Origin: Tamarix chinensis
Taxonomy: Eukaryota; Streptophyta; Magnoliopsida; Caryophyllales; Tamaricaceae
Reading direction: 5' to 3'
Assembly: GCA_030549775.1 (NCBI GenBank)
Contig: CM060171.1
Coordinates: forward strand, 1,666,001 to 1,730,000
Length of the DNA: 64,000 bases
Shown: positions 12,431 to 22,421 of the stretch, one piece after another
Layout of the letters: each line of letters opens with the position of its first letter
Position numbering within the stretch: position 1 is the stretch's first letter
Position numbers and translations under genes: made by a program
Notes under the pieces: model-generated
What the model saw: the letters and a program-made list of their open reading frames with translations, nothing else
Database searches by the model: none
What the model was told of the DNA's origin: nothing

Positions 12431-12438
12431 GTATACAT
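12431..12438. repeat. right target-site duplication (GTATACAT) of the MITE
   Basis: Exact copy of 11752-11759. Confidence 0.92.
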
Positions 12439-13197
12439 GGAATAATTGGAGAGGTTCGGGGTGAAAGGCAAGGATGATATGGTGTGTAAACTAGTAAAGA
12501 GCTTATATGGAATGGAACATGCGCTAAGGTAATGGTGCGTGAAGTTTGAGTCATTTATGGTTGTACAAGATTACAATAAAATGTTAGCTGACCACTACAT
12601 GTTTAAGTAAAGGTTTAGGCTCGACAATTTCATTCTTCTACTTCTCTATGTGATAAGATGCTGATAGTTGGCCAAGATTGGCAATAGATTTCAAAGCTAA
12701 AAAATATTTGGCCAAGACTTTCAAAATGAAAGACTTGGGCCACACTAAGCATATCTGGGGCATACACATCAAGCATGACCAAGGACAGGACAAGTTATGG
12801 TTATCTCAAGAGGAGTATATAGAGAAGATACTCAAGAAATTTAACATGGATCAAGCGAAGCCAGTAGGTTGTACCCTTACTCCCCATTTCAAGATGAACA
12901 AGGCATTATGTCTCATGGATGAGAAATAAAGGAAAGAGATGAGCCGGATTTCATATGTGTCAGCCATTAGAAATTTGATGTATGCAATGGTGTGTACAAG
13001 GATGGACATTGCATTTGTTGTCGACGTGGTAAGTCGATTCATATCCAACCTTGACAAAGATCATTAGGAGACATCAAGGAACTTCTAGTATAAGGCTTTG
13101 TTTCGGCAAGGCTGAGCTATTTTGGTGGGCTATACCGACTCAAATATGAATATAAGGCAATCAACATTAGGATTTCTATTTATCTTTTGTGGGAGAG

Positions 13198-13390
13198 TTG
13201 TCTTGTGGCGGCCAATTGTCCACAAAACCCACAACAAAGTAGAGTGGTTGAACATAAGAATAGACACATTATTGAAGCTGCCCATTCTCTCTTAATTGAT
13301 GTGCATATAACCTCACATCATTGGCTCGGTGTTATCATCACGTGTCAATATATTTTATTTGTTGAGGAAAATGTTGGAAAATTTTAGCAG
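13198..13390 (+). pseudogene. Ty1/copia integrase fragment
   Basis: The 66-codon frame at 13187-13387 contains PQQSRVVEHKNRHIIEAA, corresponding to the P-Q-Q-N-G-V-x-E-R-K-N-R-H block around the catalytic Glu of copia integrases. A tryptophan-containing segment (HHWLGVI) follows, as in the family. It directly abuts RNase H-like sequence, whereas in Ty1/copia integrase precedes RT-RNase H. It is therefore probably a second element or a rearranged piece. Confidence 0.7.
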
Positions 13391-13637
13391 ATATTATCAG
13401 GTTAAATAAATTTGCTAATGCATAAATTATTTTATCTTATATAATATAAAAATATGGATTAATGATCAAATTGATTTGAATAATAGGTTGATACTTGCTA
13501 TTTGTTATACATGGATGATGGAACTAGAGGAACAGTGTTAATTCACACCATAAGTAATAACATATAATATAATAATTTGTCAATTTGTTAGTTGAGTAAT
13601 ATTAATGATTATGTGCATCAGTCTATTTGATATTATA
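13391..13637. other. AT-rich spacer
   Basis: No gene or element boundary was recognised. It forms the left flank of the hAT element. Confidence 0.5.
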
Positions 13638-13645
13638 GGAAATTC
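13638..13645. repeat. left target-site duplication (GGAAATTC) of the hAT element
   Basis: Matches GGACATTC at 18165-18172 in 7 of 8 positions. Confidence 0.88.
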
Positions 13646-13849
13646 CAGGGACGGAGCCAATTCAGAGCACATGGGGTCGCCTAACCCCATGGATTTTATG
13701 CCAACCATATATTTTATATACAATATAAGAGACGGAAAACATTTCTGGACCAGTGGTCAAAGAGTTGCCAAAAATTTTACCCTATTTTTTTTTCTAATTT
13801 CACAGTGTCGTTGACTACTTGACTCGTTGGCTGACTTGATCGGTTGCTC

Positions 13850-14245
13850 CTGGTTCGTTCATCTTCCTTTTAATTTTCGTTCGTCTCCCTAACTCCCACT
13901 CTCTCCCGCTCGAGTCTCGACCCCAGGCTCCAGCAGATAGGCGCCGCTAACCCTACCCCGCCAGTTGCCGCGCCCGCTCGCTCAGGATTGCTGGCCACCA
14001 GGCCCCAGGCACCCACCGCCTAGTCGCACACGGCACACGACGACTGCAATGCTGCTGACCTGCTGTCTTGCCTCGCCGTCGCCGGCTATTCGAACTTCAT
14101 CAGTTGGCTGTTGTTGTCTGTCTCTATCTCACTGTCTGCTGCTCTGTTGTCTATCTCAACTCTCAATAGAGGCAGCAAATTAGCCAACAGGCAACACAAC
14201 AGCCTGCCCCGAGAGCCAGAGAGATTGAGATTTGAGAGGGTGAGT
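13850..14245 (+). promoter_or_regulatory. GC-rich 5' leader of the hAT element
   Basis: Unlike the rest of the element this stretch is GC-rich and CpG-containing, with pyrimidine-rich runs. It ends in GAGAGGGTGAG, which could be a splice donor leading into the satellite-bearing intron. Its position just inside the left terminus suggests the transposase promoter and untranslated first exon. A short ORF (13965-14183) is low-complexity Pro/Ser/Cys and is not called a gene. Confidence 0.45.
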
Positions 14246-14279
14246 TTTTTTTAAATTTTATTTAAGATGAAATATAATA

Positions 14280-15590
14280 TCCTTTTTTGTTAATTAAATT
14301 AGTTTTTATTTTTATTTCTAATTTTATTGTCAATATGTGAAATTGGAATAGTTTGTATGTTATTTGTTAATTAGTTTATTATTGTATTTTTTGAATTAGG
14401 TTATGTTAATTTTGAATTAGTATGGTATGAATTATTATTGTGTAATGTTGATTTAGTTGAGTATGAATATTTTTGTTAATTGAATTAGTTTGTATTTTTA
14501 TTTCTAATTTTATTGTGAATATGTGAAATTGGAATAGTTTGTATTGAGATTTGTTAATTAGTTGATTATTGTATATTTTTGAATTAGGTTATGTTAATTT
14601 TGAATTAGTATGGTATGAATTATTACTGTATAATGTTGATTTAGTTGAGTATGAGTATTTTTATTAAATGAATTAGTTTGTATTTTTATTTCTAATTTTA
14701 TTATCAATATGTGAAATTGGAATAGTTTGTATGTTATTTGTTAATTAGTTGATTATTGTATATTTTTGAATTAGGTTATGTTAATTTTGAATTAGTATGG
14801 TATGAATTATTATTGTGTAATTTTGATTTACTTGAGTTTGAGTATTTTTGTTAATTGAATTAATTTGTATTTTTATTTCTAATTTTATTGTGAATATGTG
14901 AAATTAGAATATTTTGTATGTTATTTGTTAATTAGTTGATTATTGTATATTTTTGAATTAGGTTATGTTAATTTTGAATTAGTATGGTATGGATTATTAT
15001 TGTGTAATTTTGATTTACTTGAGTTTGAGTATTTTTGTTAATTGAATTAGTTTGTATTTTTATTTCTAATTTTATTGTGAATATGTGAAATTGGAATAGT
15101 TTGTATGTTATTTGTTAATTAGTTGATTATTGTATATTTTTGAATTAGGTTATGTTAATTTTGAATTAGTATGGTATGAATTATTATTGTGTAATTTTGA
15201 TTTACTTGAGTTTGAGTATTTTTGTTAATTGAATTAGTTTGTATTTTTATTTCTAATTTTATTGTGAATATGTGAAATTGGAATAGTTTGTATGTTATTT
15301 GTTAATTAGTTGATTATTGTATATTTTTGAATTAGTTTATGTTAATTTGGAATTAGTATGGTATGAATTATTATTGTGTAATTTTGATTTACTTGAGTTT
15401 GAGTATTTTTTTTAATTGAATTAGTTTGTATTTTTATTTCTAATTTTATTGTGAATATGTGAAATTGGAATAGTTTGTATGTTATTTGTTAATTTATTGA
15501 TTATTGTATATTTTTGAATTAGGTTATGTAAATTTTGAATTAGTATGATATGAATTAGTTGAGTATTTGTTCACTACCTTGTATAATTGT
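14280..15590 (+). repeat. ~187-bp tandem satellite array inside the hAT element
   Basis: The block GAATTAGTTTGTATTTTTAT recurs at 14482, 14670, 14857 (one variant base), 15044, 15231 and 15418, spaced 186-188 bp, with a divergent first copy near 14297. That makes seven units, the last running to about 15565. Units are about 75% A+T and differ by only a few bases, so amplification is recent relative to the element. The array lies between the leader and the transposase start, probably within an intron. Confidence 0.93.
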
Positions 15591-15633
15591 ATTGTTGTAT
15601 TCATAATTGCAGATTTGATTTTATCAAATTAGC

Positions 15634-18014
15634 ATGTGGAAATATCTTCAAAAGCGGCCTAAAAACAAAGAACAAGCTAATGGGAACAATTTTAATCTAG
15701 TTCCTAGTCCTCTAATTCATGAACAAGTTTCTTCATATCTTCATCAATCTCAAGCTACACAACGCAATTGGGTGGATTTAAATTCTCTGGAACTTGATCC
15801 AAGTCTGAGGAAAAAAATTTCAGATTTCCATCCAAATCAATAAGATGAGGTAAGGAGAGCTTATATTCGTCTTGGTCCTTTCCAACCTCGTGCACACAAT
15901 TTTCCAATTAAACTTATTGTCGGAAAAAATCGAAGATTTGTTGCATCTTGGTTTGATCAGTATGACTGGTTAGAATATAATATAGCAAAAGATGCTGCTT
16001 TTGCCTATCATGTTACTTGTTTAAACAAGAATTTGAAGCTGGTGGTGATCATTTTGTGGGTCAAGGTTTTGGGGGCTGGAATAAAAAGGATAGGCTTGAA
16101 GTTCATGTTGGTAATTGTGATAGTCCTCATAAAAAGGCTGTGAAAAAATGTGATACTTTGATGAATCAAAAGTATGGCATTCAAGCTGCTTTGTCAAAAC
16201 AATCTGAAATAGTGAAATCTGAGTATCATATTCGTCTAGAAGCATCAGTCATTGCATTAGATATCTTCTTCGACAAGGACTAGCATTTCGGGGGAATGAT
16301 GAATCAGATAGTTCAAAAAACCGAGGTAATTTTTATGAGCTCCTAAAAATATTACAAGAAGTTAATCCATCTCTGGCTAGTTTTATGTTGAAAAATGCTC
16401 CGAGAAATAGCCAGATGACTTCTCCTGATGTTCAAAAAGATATTTCTTGTGCTTGTGCAACTGAAATAAGTAATGAGATTATTAAGGAGCTTGGGGATGA
16501 TGTTTTTGGCATATTAATTGATGAATCTGGTGATATATCTGGGAAAGAACAAATGGCTGTTGTTGTACGTTATGTGGATCGTAAGGGTTTTGTGACGGAA
16601 AGATTTATTGGTATTGCACATGTAGCTGATACAACTGCCGTGTCACTCAAATCAACACTTGAGACAATGTAAGTGAAATATAAATTATGCATATCAAGAA
16701 TACGAGGACAGGGCTATGATGGAGCAAGCAATATGAGAGGAGAATATGGTGGTTTAAAAACTTTGATTTATAATGAAAATAATTCAGCATATTATATTCA
16801 TTGTTTTGCTCATTAGCTTCAGTTGGCACTCGTTGCAGTTGCAAGGTCTCATGAAGATGTTGATTGGTTGTTTTTTATCGTTACTAGTGTTGTTAATGTA
16901 ATTGGATCATCTAACAAACGTCGAGATATGCTTCGAGATAAACGTGCTATTGAATTAGAAGAAGCATTTGATCTAGGTAAGATCAAACATGGGTGTGGAT
17001 TGAATCAAGAATCAACCCTTTCAAGGGTCGGTGATACTCGTTGGGGGTCACATCTTAAGTATATTTCAAGTTTGGTTAAGTTATTTTCTCCGGTTATTGA
17101 AGTACTTGATTTTTTGAAAAAAGATTCAAAAAGTAGACAGAAAGGTGAGGCTAGAGCTTTCAAAGATCTACTAATGTCCTTTGAGTGTGTTTTCATGTTA
17201 CATTTGATGAGAAGGGTTCTAGGTATCACGAATGATTTATCTCAGATGTTGCAGAAGCGTGATCAAGACATTGTAAATGCCATGAGACTTGTTCAACTTG
17301 CTAAACAACGCCTCCAAGCGATGAGGGATGAAGGATGGGAATATCTTATTGTTGAAGTTTCTTTATTTTGCCACGATAAGAATATTGTGATTGCAAATAT
17401 GGATGATCAGTATGTTAAGGAAAACAAATCACAACGGTTGGCTCCATTTCTTACAAATATGCATCATTACAAGTTTGATTGCTTCTACAACATATTAGAC
17501 TTGCAATTAGAGGAGCTTGAATCACGTTTTGATGTGATAGGCACTACGTTGCTATCATGTGTAGCATGCTTGAATCCATCGGAGCTCTTTTCTACTTTTG
17601 ACAAAGCTTCATTGATTAGGTTAACAAAGTTTTATCCTGAGAATTTTTCTGATGTTGATGTTGTGATACTGGATAATCAACTTGAGAATTATATTTTGGA
17701 TGTTCGATCTGATGAAAGATTTTCTGAATTAAAAGGACTTGGTGATCTCTCAAGGAAGTTAGTGGAAACAAAAAAAGCACACTACATATCCTTTGGTTTA
17801 TATGCTTGTGAAGCTGGCTTTGATTTGACCGGTAGCTATTGCAACTGTTGAAAGAGCTTTTTCAGCAATGAGTTTTATAAAAAACAAGTTGCGAAATCGT
17901 ATATGTGATGAATGAGTACATAATTATCTAATGTCATATATAGAAAAAGATGTATCTGATACCATTAATAATGAGACTATTATAGCTCGGTTTCAAAATA
18001 TGAAACCTCGATGA
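15634..18014 (+). pseudogene. hAT transposase pseudogene (TTF zinc finger / DUF4371 / HAT dimerisation, ZMYM1-like)
   Basis: Translation begins MWKYLQKRPKNK at 15634. A TTF-type zinc-finger region follows (RLGPFQPRAHNFP near 15870), then a DUF4371-like catalytic core with LIDESGD (16516) and RGQGYDGASNM (about 16703). A CFAH motif at about 16804 precedes a long intact stretch (16823-17851, 342 codons). The C-terminal HAT dimerisation motif ATVERAFSAM lies at about 17836-17866. Breaks include a stop at 15841, frameshifts near 16008 and 16265, stops at 16670 and 16816, a frameshift near 17826 and a stop at 17912. The normal protein would bind the element ends, excise it and reinsert it. This copy cannot. 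Confidence 0.9.
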
Positions 18015-18164
18015 ATACAATTATAAACGAATATCTATGTATGATTTTGGATAATATTAAATATATTATTATTATAATTATAATTTCTGTTATTATTTTA
18101 TATTTAGATATATACTTGTTATTTATTAGGACCCCATACATTTTATATCCTGGCTTCATCCCTA

Positions 18165-18172
18165 GGACATTC
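18165..18172. repeat. right target-site duplication (GGACATTC) of the hAT element
   Basis: One mismatch to 13638-13645. Confidence 0.88.
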
Positions 18173-18923
18173 GTATGTTTACAAGTTTTGAACTTGTAAA
18201 TGTAGATAGGTAAAGAAAATAAAATATATTAAAATTTTGCTTGATTTACACTTTAACTATTAAAATTAGTCAAACTCATAAGTATTAAGTTTTGCTTCAC
18301 ATAATTATGTAATTAAAAATATACTATAACTTTTAATACTGTGTTTGTGTAAAAAAATTTTTATTAAGATATTATTAATAATTAAAGATGTCCAAGATAA
18401 AAATATAAAAAATAAATAAAATTTATATAATATTATATTTTTAAAAGATTTAAATTAATAATAAAATATATGTAATTTTTTTATTATCATAATAGATTTT
18501 TATATCTAACTGTGTCAATATCTTTTTGGATTGATTTTATAGTGAATTATAGATTTTATTCTAATGTAATTAAATTTTGATCAGATTAATTATTATCAGA
18601 ATAATATTAAATCAGATTAGTATCAAAATTAAATTAAATTAAATTAATAAGCTGTTTAAATTTTATAGGATCAAATTTTTATACGAACAAGTCAGGTGGG
18701 AACAAATTTTGTCACCTCCATCTATCTACTTTTTTTAGAGGAATTGAATAACACTGTCATCAATTATGGGGAAAGATGTCGGTTTGAAATTCTGCAGACA
18801 AAAGTCAGACACTGTCATCAATTCCCATTTAAATTCGTCGTGATTCCCGCTTCCTCCTTATCTCTTTCTTCCGATCCCTAATCTTCCACTTTTCTCTCCA
18901 TACCTGTGCGCCGCGGCCTCCTC
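18173..18923 (+). promoter_or_regulatory. upstream region of the DUF642 gene
   Basis: Mostly AT-rich with no ORF of note up to about 18660. From about 18700 it becomes mixed composition. It contains a direct repeat of ACACTGTCATCAATT (about 18749 and 18810), then a pyrimidine-rich TTCCTCCTTATCTCTTTCTT-type patch (18850-18900) common in plant core promoters. The hAT element ends about 840 bp before the start codon and may influence expression. Confidence 0.55.
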
Positions 18924-18930
18924 TATAAAT
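18924..18930 (+). promoter_or_regulatory. TATA box of the DUF642 gene
   Basis: TATAAAT lies 82 bp before the start codon. Typical plant spacing predicts transcription starting near 18955-18960, giving a leader of about 50 nt. Confidence 0.75.
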
Positions 18931-19005
18931 AATTGTAGTAGTATTATATGCCTCTCCCAGTAAATGCTTGCTAGACCCTGTTCGTTTGATACCTACCTGT
19001 GAAAA

Positions 19006-21333
19006 ATGGCAGCTGGTGTGCCTCTTTTCCTCTTTTTCGGCTTGTTACTACTGGTTAGTTCCGCCTTTGCACGCACTTACTCAGAAGGTATTTTTTGCTC
19101 GAAGCCCCGTTCTCCCCCCCCCCCCACCTCATGCTAGTACGTACTGGAGTTGTTGCATTGATAGTTGCTCATTCCTTGAAAATGCTAGAAAAACTTATGT
19201 TTTGTGTAGAGTTCGCACAAACTAATTGGAGAAACTGATGCTTTTCTCATTTATAGTAGTGAAAACTGAAATGTTGGGTACTGAAGGAAGAAGTCGACAT
19301 TTTCTTTTCTTCGTAAATTTAACTGTAGAAGCCCTAATATTTTTTGAACAATGAGATAGCAAGGATCTTTGCCAAACTAAAGCTGGGTATATTGTAATGT
19401 CAACTGATAAAAATAACTTATCTTCTTTTATTTAAAGAGAAATTGCAACACTATACATATTTATCTATTTTTTGGGTTGCACTTGTATCCACTGGGTTGT
19501 GTTTCTGTCCCTGCTGTCTGGGCTACCTCAGATTTGGGGCTTTTGAGCTGATAAACTTTAGATTATGCTGGCATATGCTTGCTATTTGTAAATTCTAACT
19601 CAAAAACATTATTCCTCCTCCGTGTTTCTCGTCTCTCTTAGATCTCCTACCAAATGGAAACTTTGAAGAACCACCTCAGAAATCCAACCTAAAGAAAACA
19701 GTAATCAAAGGCAAAACATCTCTTCCAAAATGGGAAATCAACGGCTTCGTCGAATACATCTCCGGCGGACCACAACCAGGCGGTATGTTCTTCGTGGTAG
19801 CACACGGCGACCACGCGGTAAGGCTAGGGAATGAAGCGTCGATTTCGCAAACAATTCCAGTAAAGAAAGGCAGGTATTATGCCTTGACATTCAGCGCTTC
19901 AAGGACGTGTGCGCAGGATGAGGTTTTGAGCGTGATTGTTCCGCCTTATAAAGGGGATTTACCATTACAAACTTTATATAGTAGTAATGGTGGCGATACT
20001 TATGGTTGGGCATTTTATGCTGCTGAGGATTCTGCAAAGATTACTTTTCATAATCCTGGTGTTCAAGAAGATCCTGCTTGTGGCCCGCTTCTGGATGCCG
20101 TTGCTATTAAGGTGCTTCCCCCTGCTAGCTACACAAGAGGTATGTGTGTGTGTGTGTGTGTTCAATCTCTTAATTTTGGCTTATTGATTAGCACTAGACT
20201 AGATAGTTTCTTATTTTGTATTTTTCAGCTGACTTATTATGTGGAGCAATTATCCGCTGCATTGATACATGGTCAAGGCTCGAATGGTTTGCCCTTGTAT
20301 ATATATGCATTTTTGTCTAATGGTGATACCCAATTTCCTTTGCTCGTGGCTGTAGTTGAGTGTTGAACTTATAGGTTGCATTTTTTATTTTATATTTTGA
20401 ATCTGATTGATTTAAATATTTTCTGAAAGAGAGAAGGTGTTTTCATTGATGCAAATCACGTGATAGTTACTGATAGTCAGGGAAGTTTGTAGCATTCATT
20501 TGCAAGCTTTTGTTACTTTCCCGTATGTGAAATGTGAAGATGCCAAAGCCTATGTGAAGAGGGGAGCTAAGCTGATTCGTCAATTTTATTATTATTATTA
20601 TTATTATTATTTTAAATCTGGCCATGTTTAAAGTCTGCAATCTCTCAGTCTATATTGATCTTGTGGGTTGTGATGAATCAAGAAGTTTGCAATCTGATTT
20701 TTCTTTACTTCAATATGCCATTGAGTGGATTTGTGTCTTCTGAGCATCTTCAGTGCACTGGTATTCTTCATCAGAGGAGCCGCATTTAATTTGATAATCT
20801 TTGCGTGCGTAGGTAATCTAGTGAAAAATAGTGGCTTTGAAGAGGGACCTCACCGACTCCTCAATTCCTCCAACGGTGTACTCCTCCCGCCAAAGCAAGA
20901 GGATAAGAATTCACCTCTCCCTGGCTGGATCATCGAATCCCAAAAAGCTGTGAAATTCATTGACAAGAAACACTTCAGCGTGCCATTCGGCAGATCAGCC
21001 ATCGAGCTGGTGGCTGGAAGGGAGAGTGCCATTGCGCAAATCATCCGAACTGTTGCTAACAAAACCTACACGCTCTCATTCGTCCTAGGAGATGCAAAGA
21101 ACAAGTGTCATGGGGACATGATGGTTGAAGCATTTGCTGGGACGGATAGCCTAAAAGCTCCATTTGTTTCTCAAGGGAAAGGGCACTTTAAAACAGCTAG
21201 TTTCAAGTTCAAAGCAGTTTCTAGTAGGACGAGGATTACATTCTTCAGCTCATATTATCATAGTAAGATTGACGAGTTTGGAATTCTTTGTGGTCCTGTT
21301 GTGGATGAAGTCAGGGTATCCCCCACAATGTAG
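19006..21333 (+). CDS. DUF642 family secreted cell-wall protein, 3 exons, 366 aa
   Basis: Exons are 19006-19087, 19642-20139 and 20813-21333 with GT-AG introns. Both introns fall after the first base of a codon, and the joined length is 1,101 nt including the stop. Residues 1-22 (MAAGVPLFLFFGLLLLVSSA...) form a signal peptide. Two tandem DUF642 galactose-binding-like domains follow. The first starts LLPNGNFEEP and contains SRTCAQD and DPACGPLLDAV. The second starts NLVKNSGFEEGP and contains NKCHGD and GILCGPVVDEV. The paired CGP motifs and family-typical length support an intact gene. DUF642 proteins such as Arabidopsis BIIDXI are apoplastic, bind wall polysaccharide and affect pectin methylesterase activity. 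Which paralogue this is cannot be decided here. It is the only intact host gene seen. Confidence 0.95.
19088..19641 (+). other. intron 1 of the DUF642 gene
   Basis: The intron is 554 bp, with donor AG|GTATTTT and acceptor TCTCTTAG|AT. It contains a poly-C run near 19118. A first intron just after the signal-peptide exon is usual for this family. Confidence 0.9.
20141..20161 (+). repeat. (TG)n microsatellite at a splice donor
   Basis: About nine TG/GT units begin inside the consensus donor GTATGTG. Confidence 0.9.
20584..20611 (+). repeat. (TTA)n microsatellite in intron 2
   Basis: About nine TTA/ATT units, directly visible. Confidence 0.9.
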
Positions 21334-21524
21334 ATTGTTAGGATTTGGTGATTATGGGTCTTACTATTGTTGTAAAAGTCGAACCTGTTAGGCAGTCATA
21401 TGAGATTGCCTTACTCTTTTACATGTAAGACTATTCACTCCGGTCACTGTGTTCTTTGAAGGTCAATATAATTAAAATATGAGCTGAATTTGTATGTTGG
21501 GTATCACTTCGAGCATGTTCAACA

Positions 21525-21530
21525 AATAAA
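21525..21530 (+). terminator. poly(A) signal, proximal copy
   Basis: AATAAA about 190 nt after the stop codon. It follows an AT-rich far-upstream region. Confidence 0.6.
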
Positions 21531-21794
21531 TTCAACTTAAGATGTGTTCTTGCTACTTATTTTTGGGATTTATCAATTTTCTTTGGATACGTTCTTTGCT
21601 GGTTTATTTGGTGATTACTGATTATGGGTCTTACTACTGTTGTAAAAGTCGAACCTGTTAGGCAGTCATATGAGATAGTCTTACTCTTTTACATGTAAGC
21701 CTATTCACTCCGGTCATTGTGTTCTTTGAAGGTCAACATAATTAAAATATGAGCTGAATTTGTATGTTGGGTATCACTTCGAGCATGTTCAACA

Positions 21795-21800
21795 AATAAA
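21795..21800 (+). terminator. poly(A) signal, distal copy
   Basis: Identical AATAAA in the second 270-bp copy. It offers an alternative, longer 3' UTR. Confidence 0.55.
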
Positions 21801-21880
21801 TTCAACTTAAGATGTGTTCTTGCTGCTTATTTTTGGGATTTATCAATTTTCTTTGGATACGTTCTTTGCTGGTTTATTTG

Positions 21881-22416
21881 CTGAGTTTGTTTGGTTTATT
21901 TTTTGTAACAATAGAAATTATTTTAAAATAATGAAAATAATTATATTATAACAGTAATAGTAGTGCAGTGAAAAAGGAAAAAAAATGGGAGGATAAAACC
22001 CCAGTTGCACTCCTCCCGGTTTCCCATAACCAATGATTCAAATGAATAGAAAAAAGGGATTGTTATATACATAATACACAAAACCCATTACTACATATAA
22101 CATATTTTGAGTATGAATGGACTAACTTATTCCTCTTGTTATTTCATACTAAAACTTAAGCTTTATTTTTAGATCTTAACTTGTTGAACGAAATTATTTT
22201 TATTGGGTCCTTTCTGATCTCTATATTCCTCTTCTTCCTCGTTCATACTCATGTTCACTCTTCGACTTTCTCAAATATGTTGGCTATTGTCTTTCCTCAA
22301 CACCTCATCCAGATTATGATCCCATCTTCATCTTCGGGATGAAGCTAGAAAATAAAATTTATAGGGTCTTACCAAATACAAACATATATCTAAATATAAA
22401 ATAACACGAAATAACA
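21881..22416. other. intergenic, no gene seen
   Basis: AT-rich with a small inverted repeat (GGGAGGA near 21989 and TCCTCCC near 22012) and no supportable ORF. Confidence 0.5.
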
Positions 22417-22421
22417 ATAAT
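22417..22421. repeat. left target-site duplication (ATAAT) of copy A
   Basis: Repeated at 31989-31993. Confidence 0.75.

Larger units (their letters stand above)
11267..13213 (+). pseudogene. Ty1/copia pol remnant (RT-RNase H), split by a MITE
   Basis: The sequence shows copia RVT_2 motifs. These include the region before the palm (KEEMNSLQKSNTYTLV, about 11440), the LVVRGFDQRQGVDYD block (11578-11620), LGLAATLDLEVEQLKVK and FLHGDL. After the MITE (11760-12430) it resumes with LVKSLYGM. The YVDD box at 12647 is damaged: after Tyr-Val the two catalytic aspartates are lost and stops follow. RNase H-side sequence continues through FKMKDLG, RISYVSAI.NLMYAMVCTR and GYTDS to about 13213. Gag, protease and LTRs are not visible. 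It is a dead fragment. Confidence 0.85.
13646..18164 (+). mobile_element. hAT (Ac-like) DNA transposon, 4,519 bp
   Basis: Terminal inverted repeats are CAGGGACGGAGCCAA at the left and, reading inwards on the minus strand, TAGGGATGAAGCCAGG at the right. 8-bp flanking duplications (13638-13645, 18165-18172) differ at one base. Inside, in order, are a GC-rich 5' segment (13850-14240, probably promoter/leader), a ~187-bp tandem array, and a broken transposase gene ending at 18014, 150 bp before the right terminus. The termini, 8-bp duplication and transposase type agree on superfamily hAT. The copy is not autonomous because the transposase is frameshifted. Confidence 0.93.
20140..20812 (+). other. 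intron 2 of the DUF642 gene
   Basis: The intron is 673 bp, with donor AG|GTATGTG running straight into a (TG)n tract, and acceptor GCGTAG|GT. It contains a (TTA)n microsatellite near 20584-20611. Read-through frames across both edges are intronic and should not be taken as alternative proteins. Confidence 0.9.
21350..21880 (+). repeat. tandem duplication of the DUF642 3' UTR, period 270 bp
   Basis: The sequence from GATTATGGGTCTTACTA at 21350 repeats from 21620 at a constant 270-bp offset, with only about half a dozen clear substitutions. The repeat ends at GGTTTATTTG (21601-21610 and 21871-21880). It starts just after the stop codon, so the coding region is unaffected. Each copy carries an AATAAA signal. 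Confidence 0.95.

Noticed and set aside
13965..14183. 72-codon Pro/Cys/Ser-rich ORF in the hAT leader
   Set aside because: Low-complexity translation of a GC-rich leader with no link to the transposase frame. It may be non-coding exon 1.
19785..20366. 193-codon ORF starting at an internal Met of exon 2 and running into intron 2
   Set aside because: It lacks the signal peptide and the NGNFEEP start of the first DUF642 domain, and its end is read-through of the (TG)n intron.
20725..21333. 202-codon ORF starting in intron 2 of the DUF642 gene
   Set aside because: The first 30 codons are intronic. The GTAG acceptor at 20811-20812 and phase matching show exon 3 begins at 20813.
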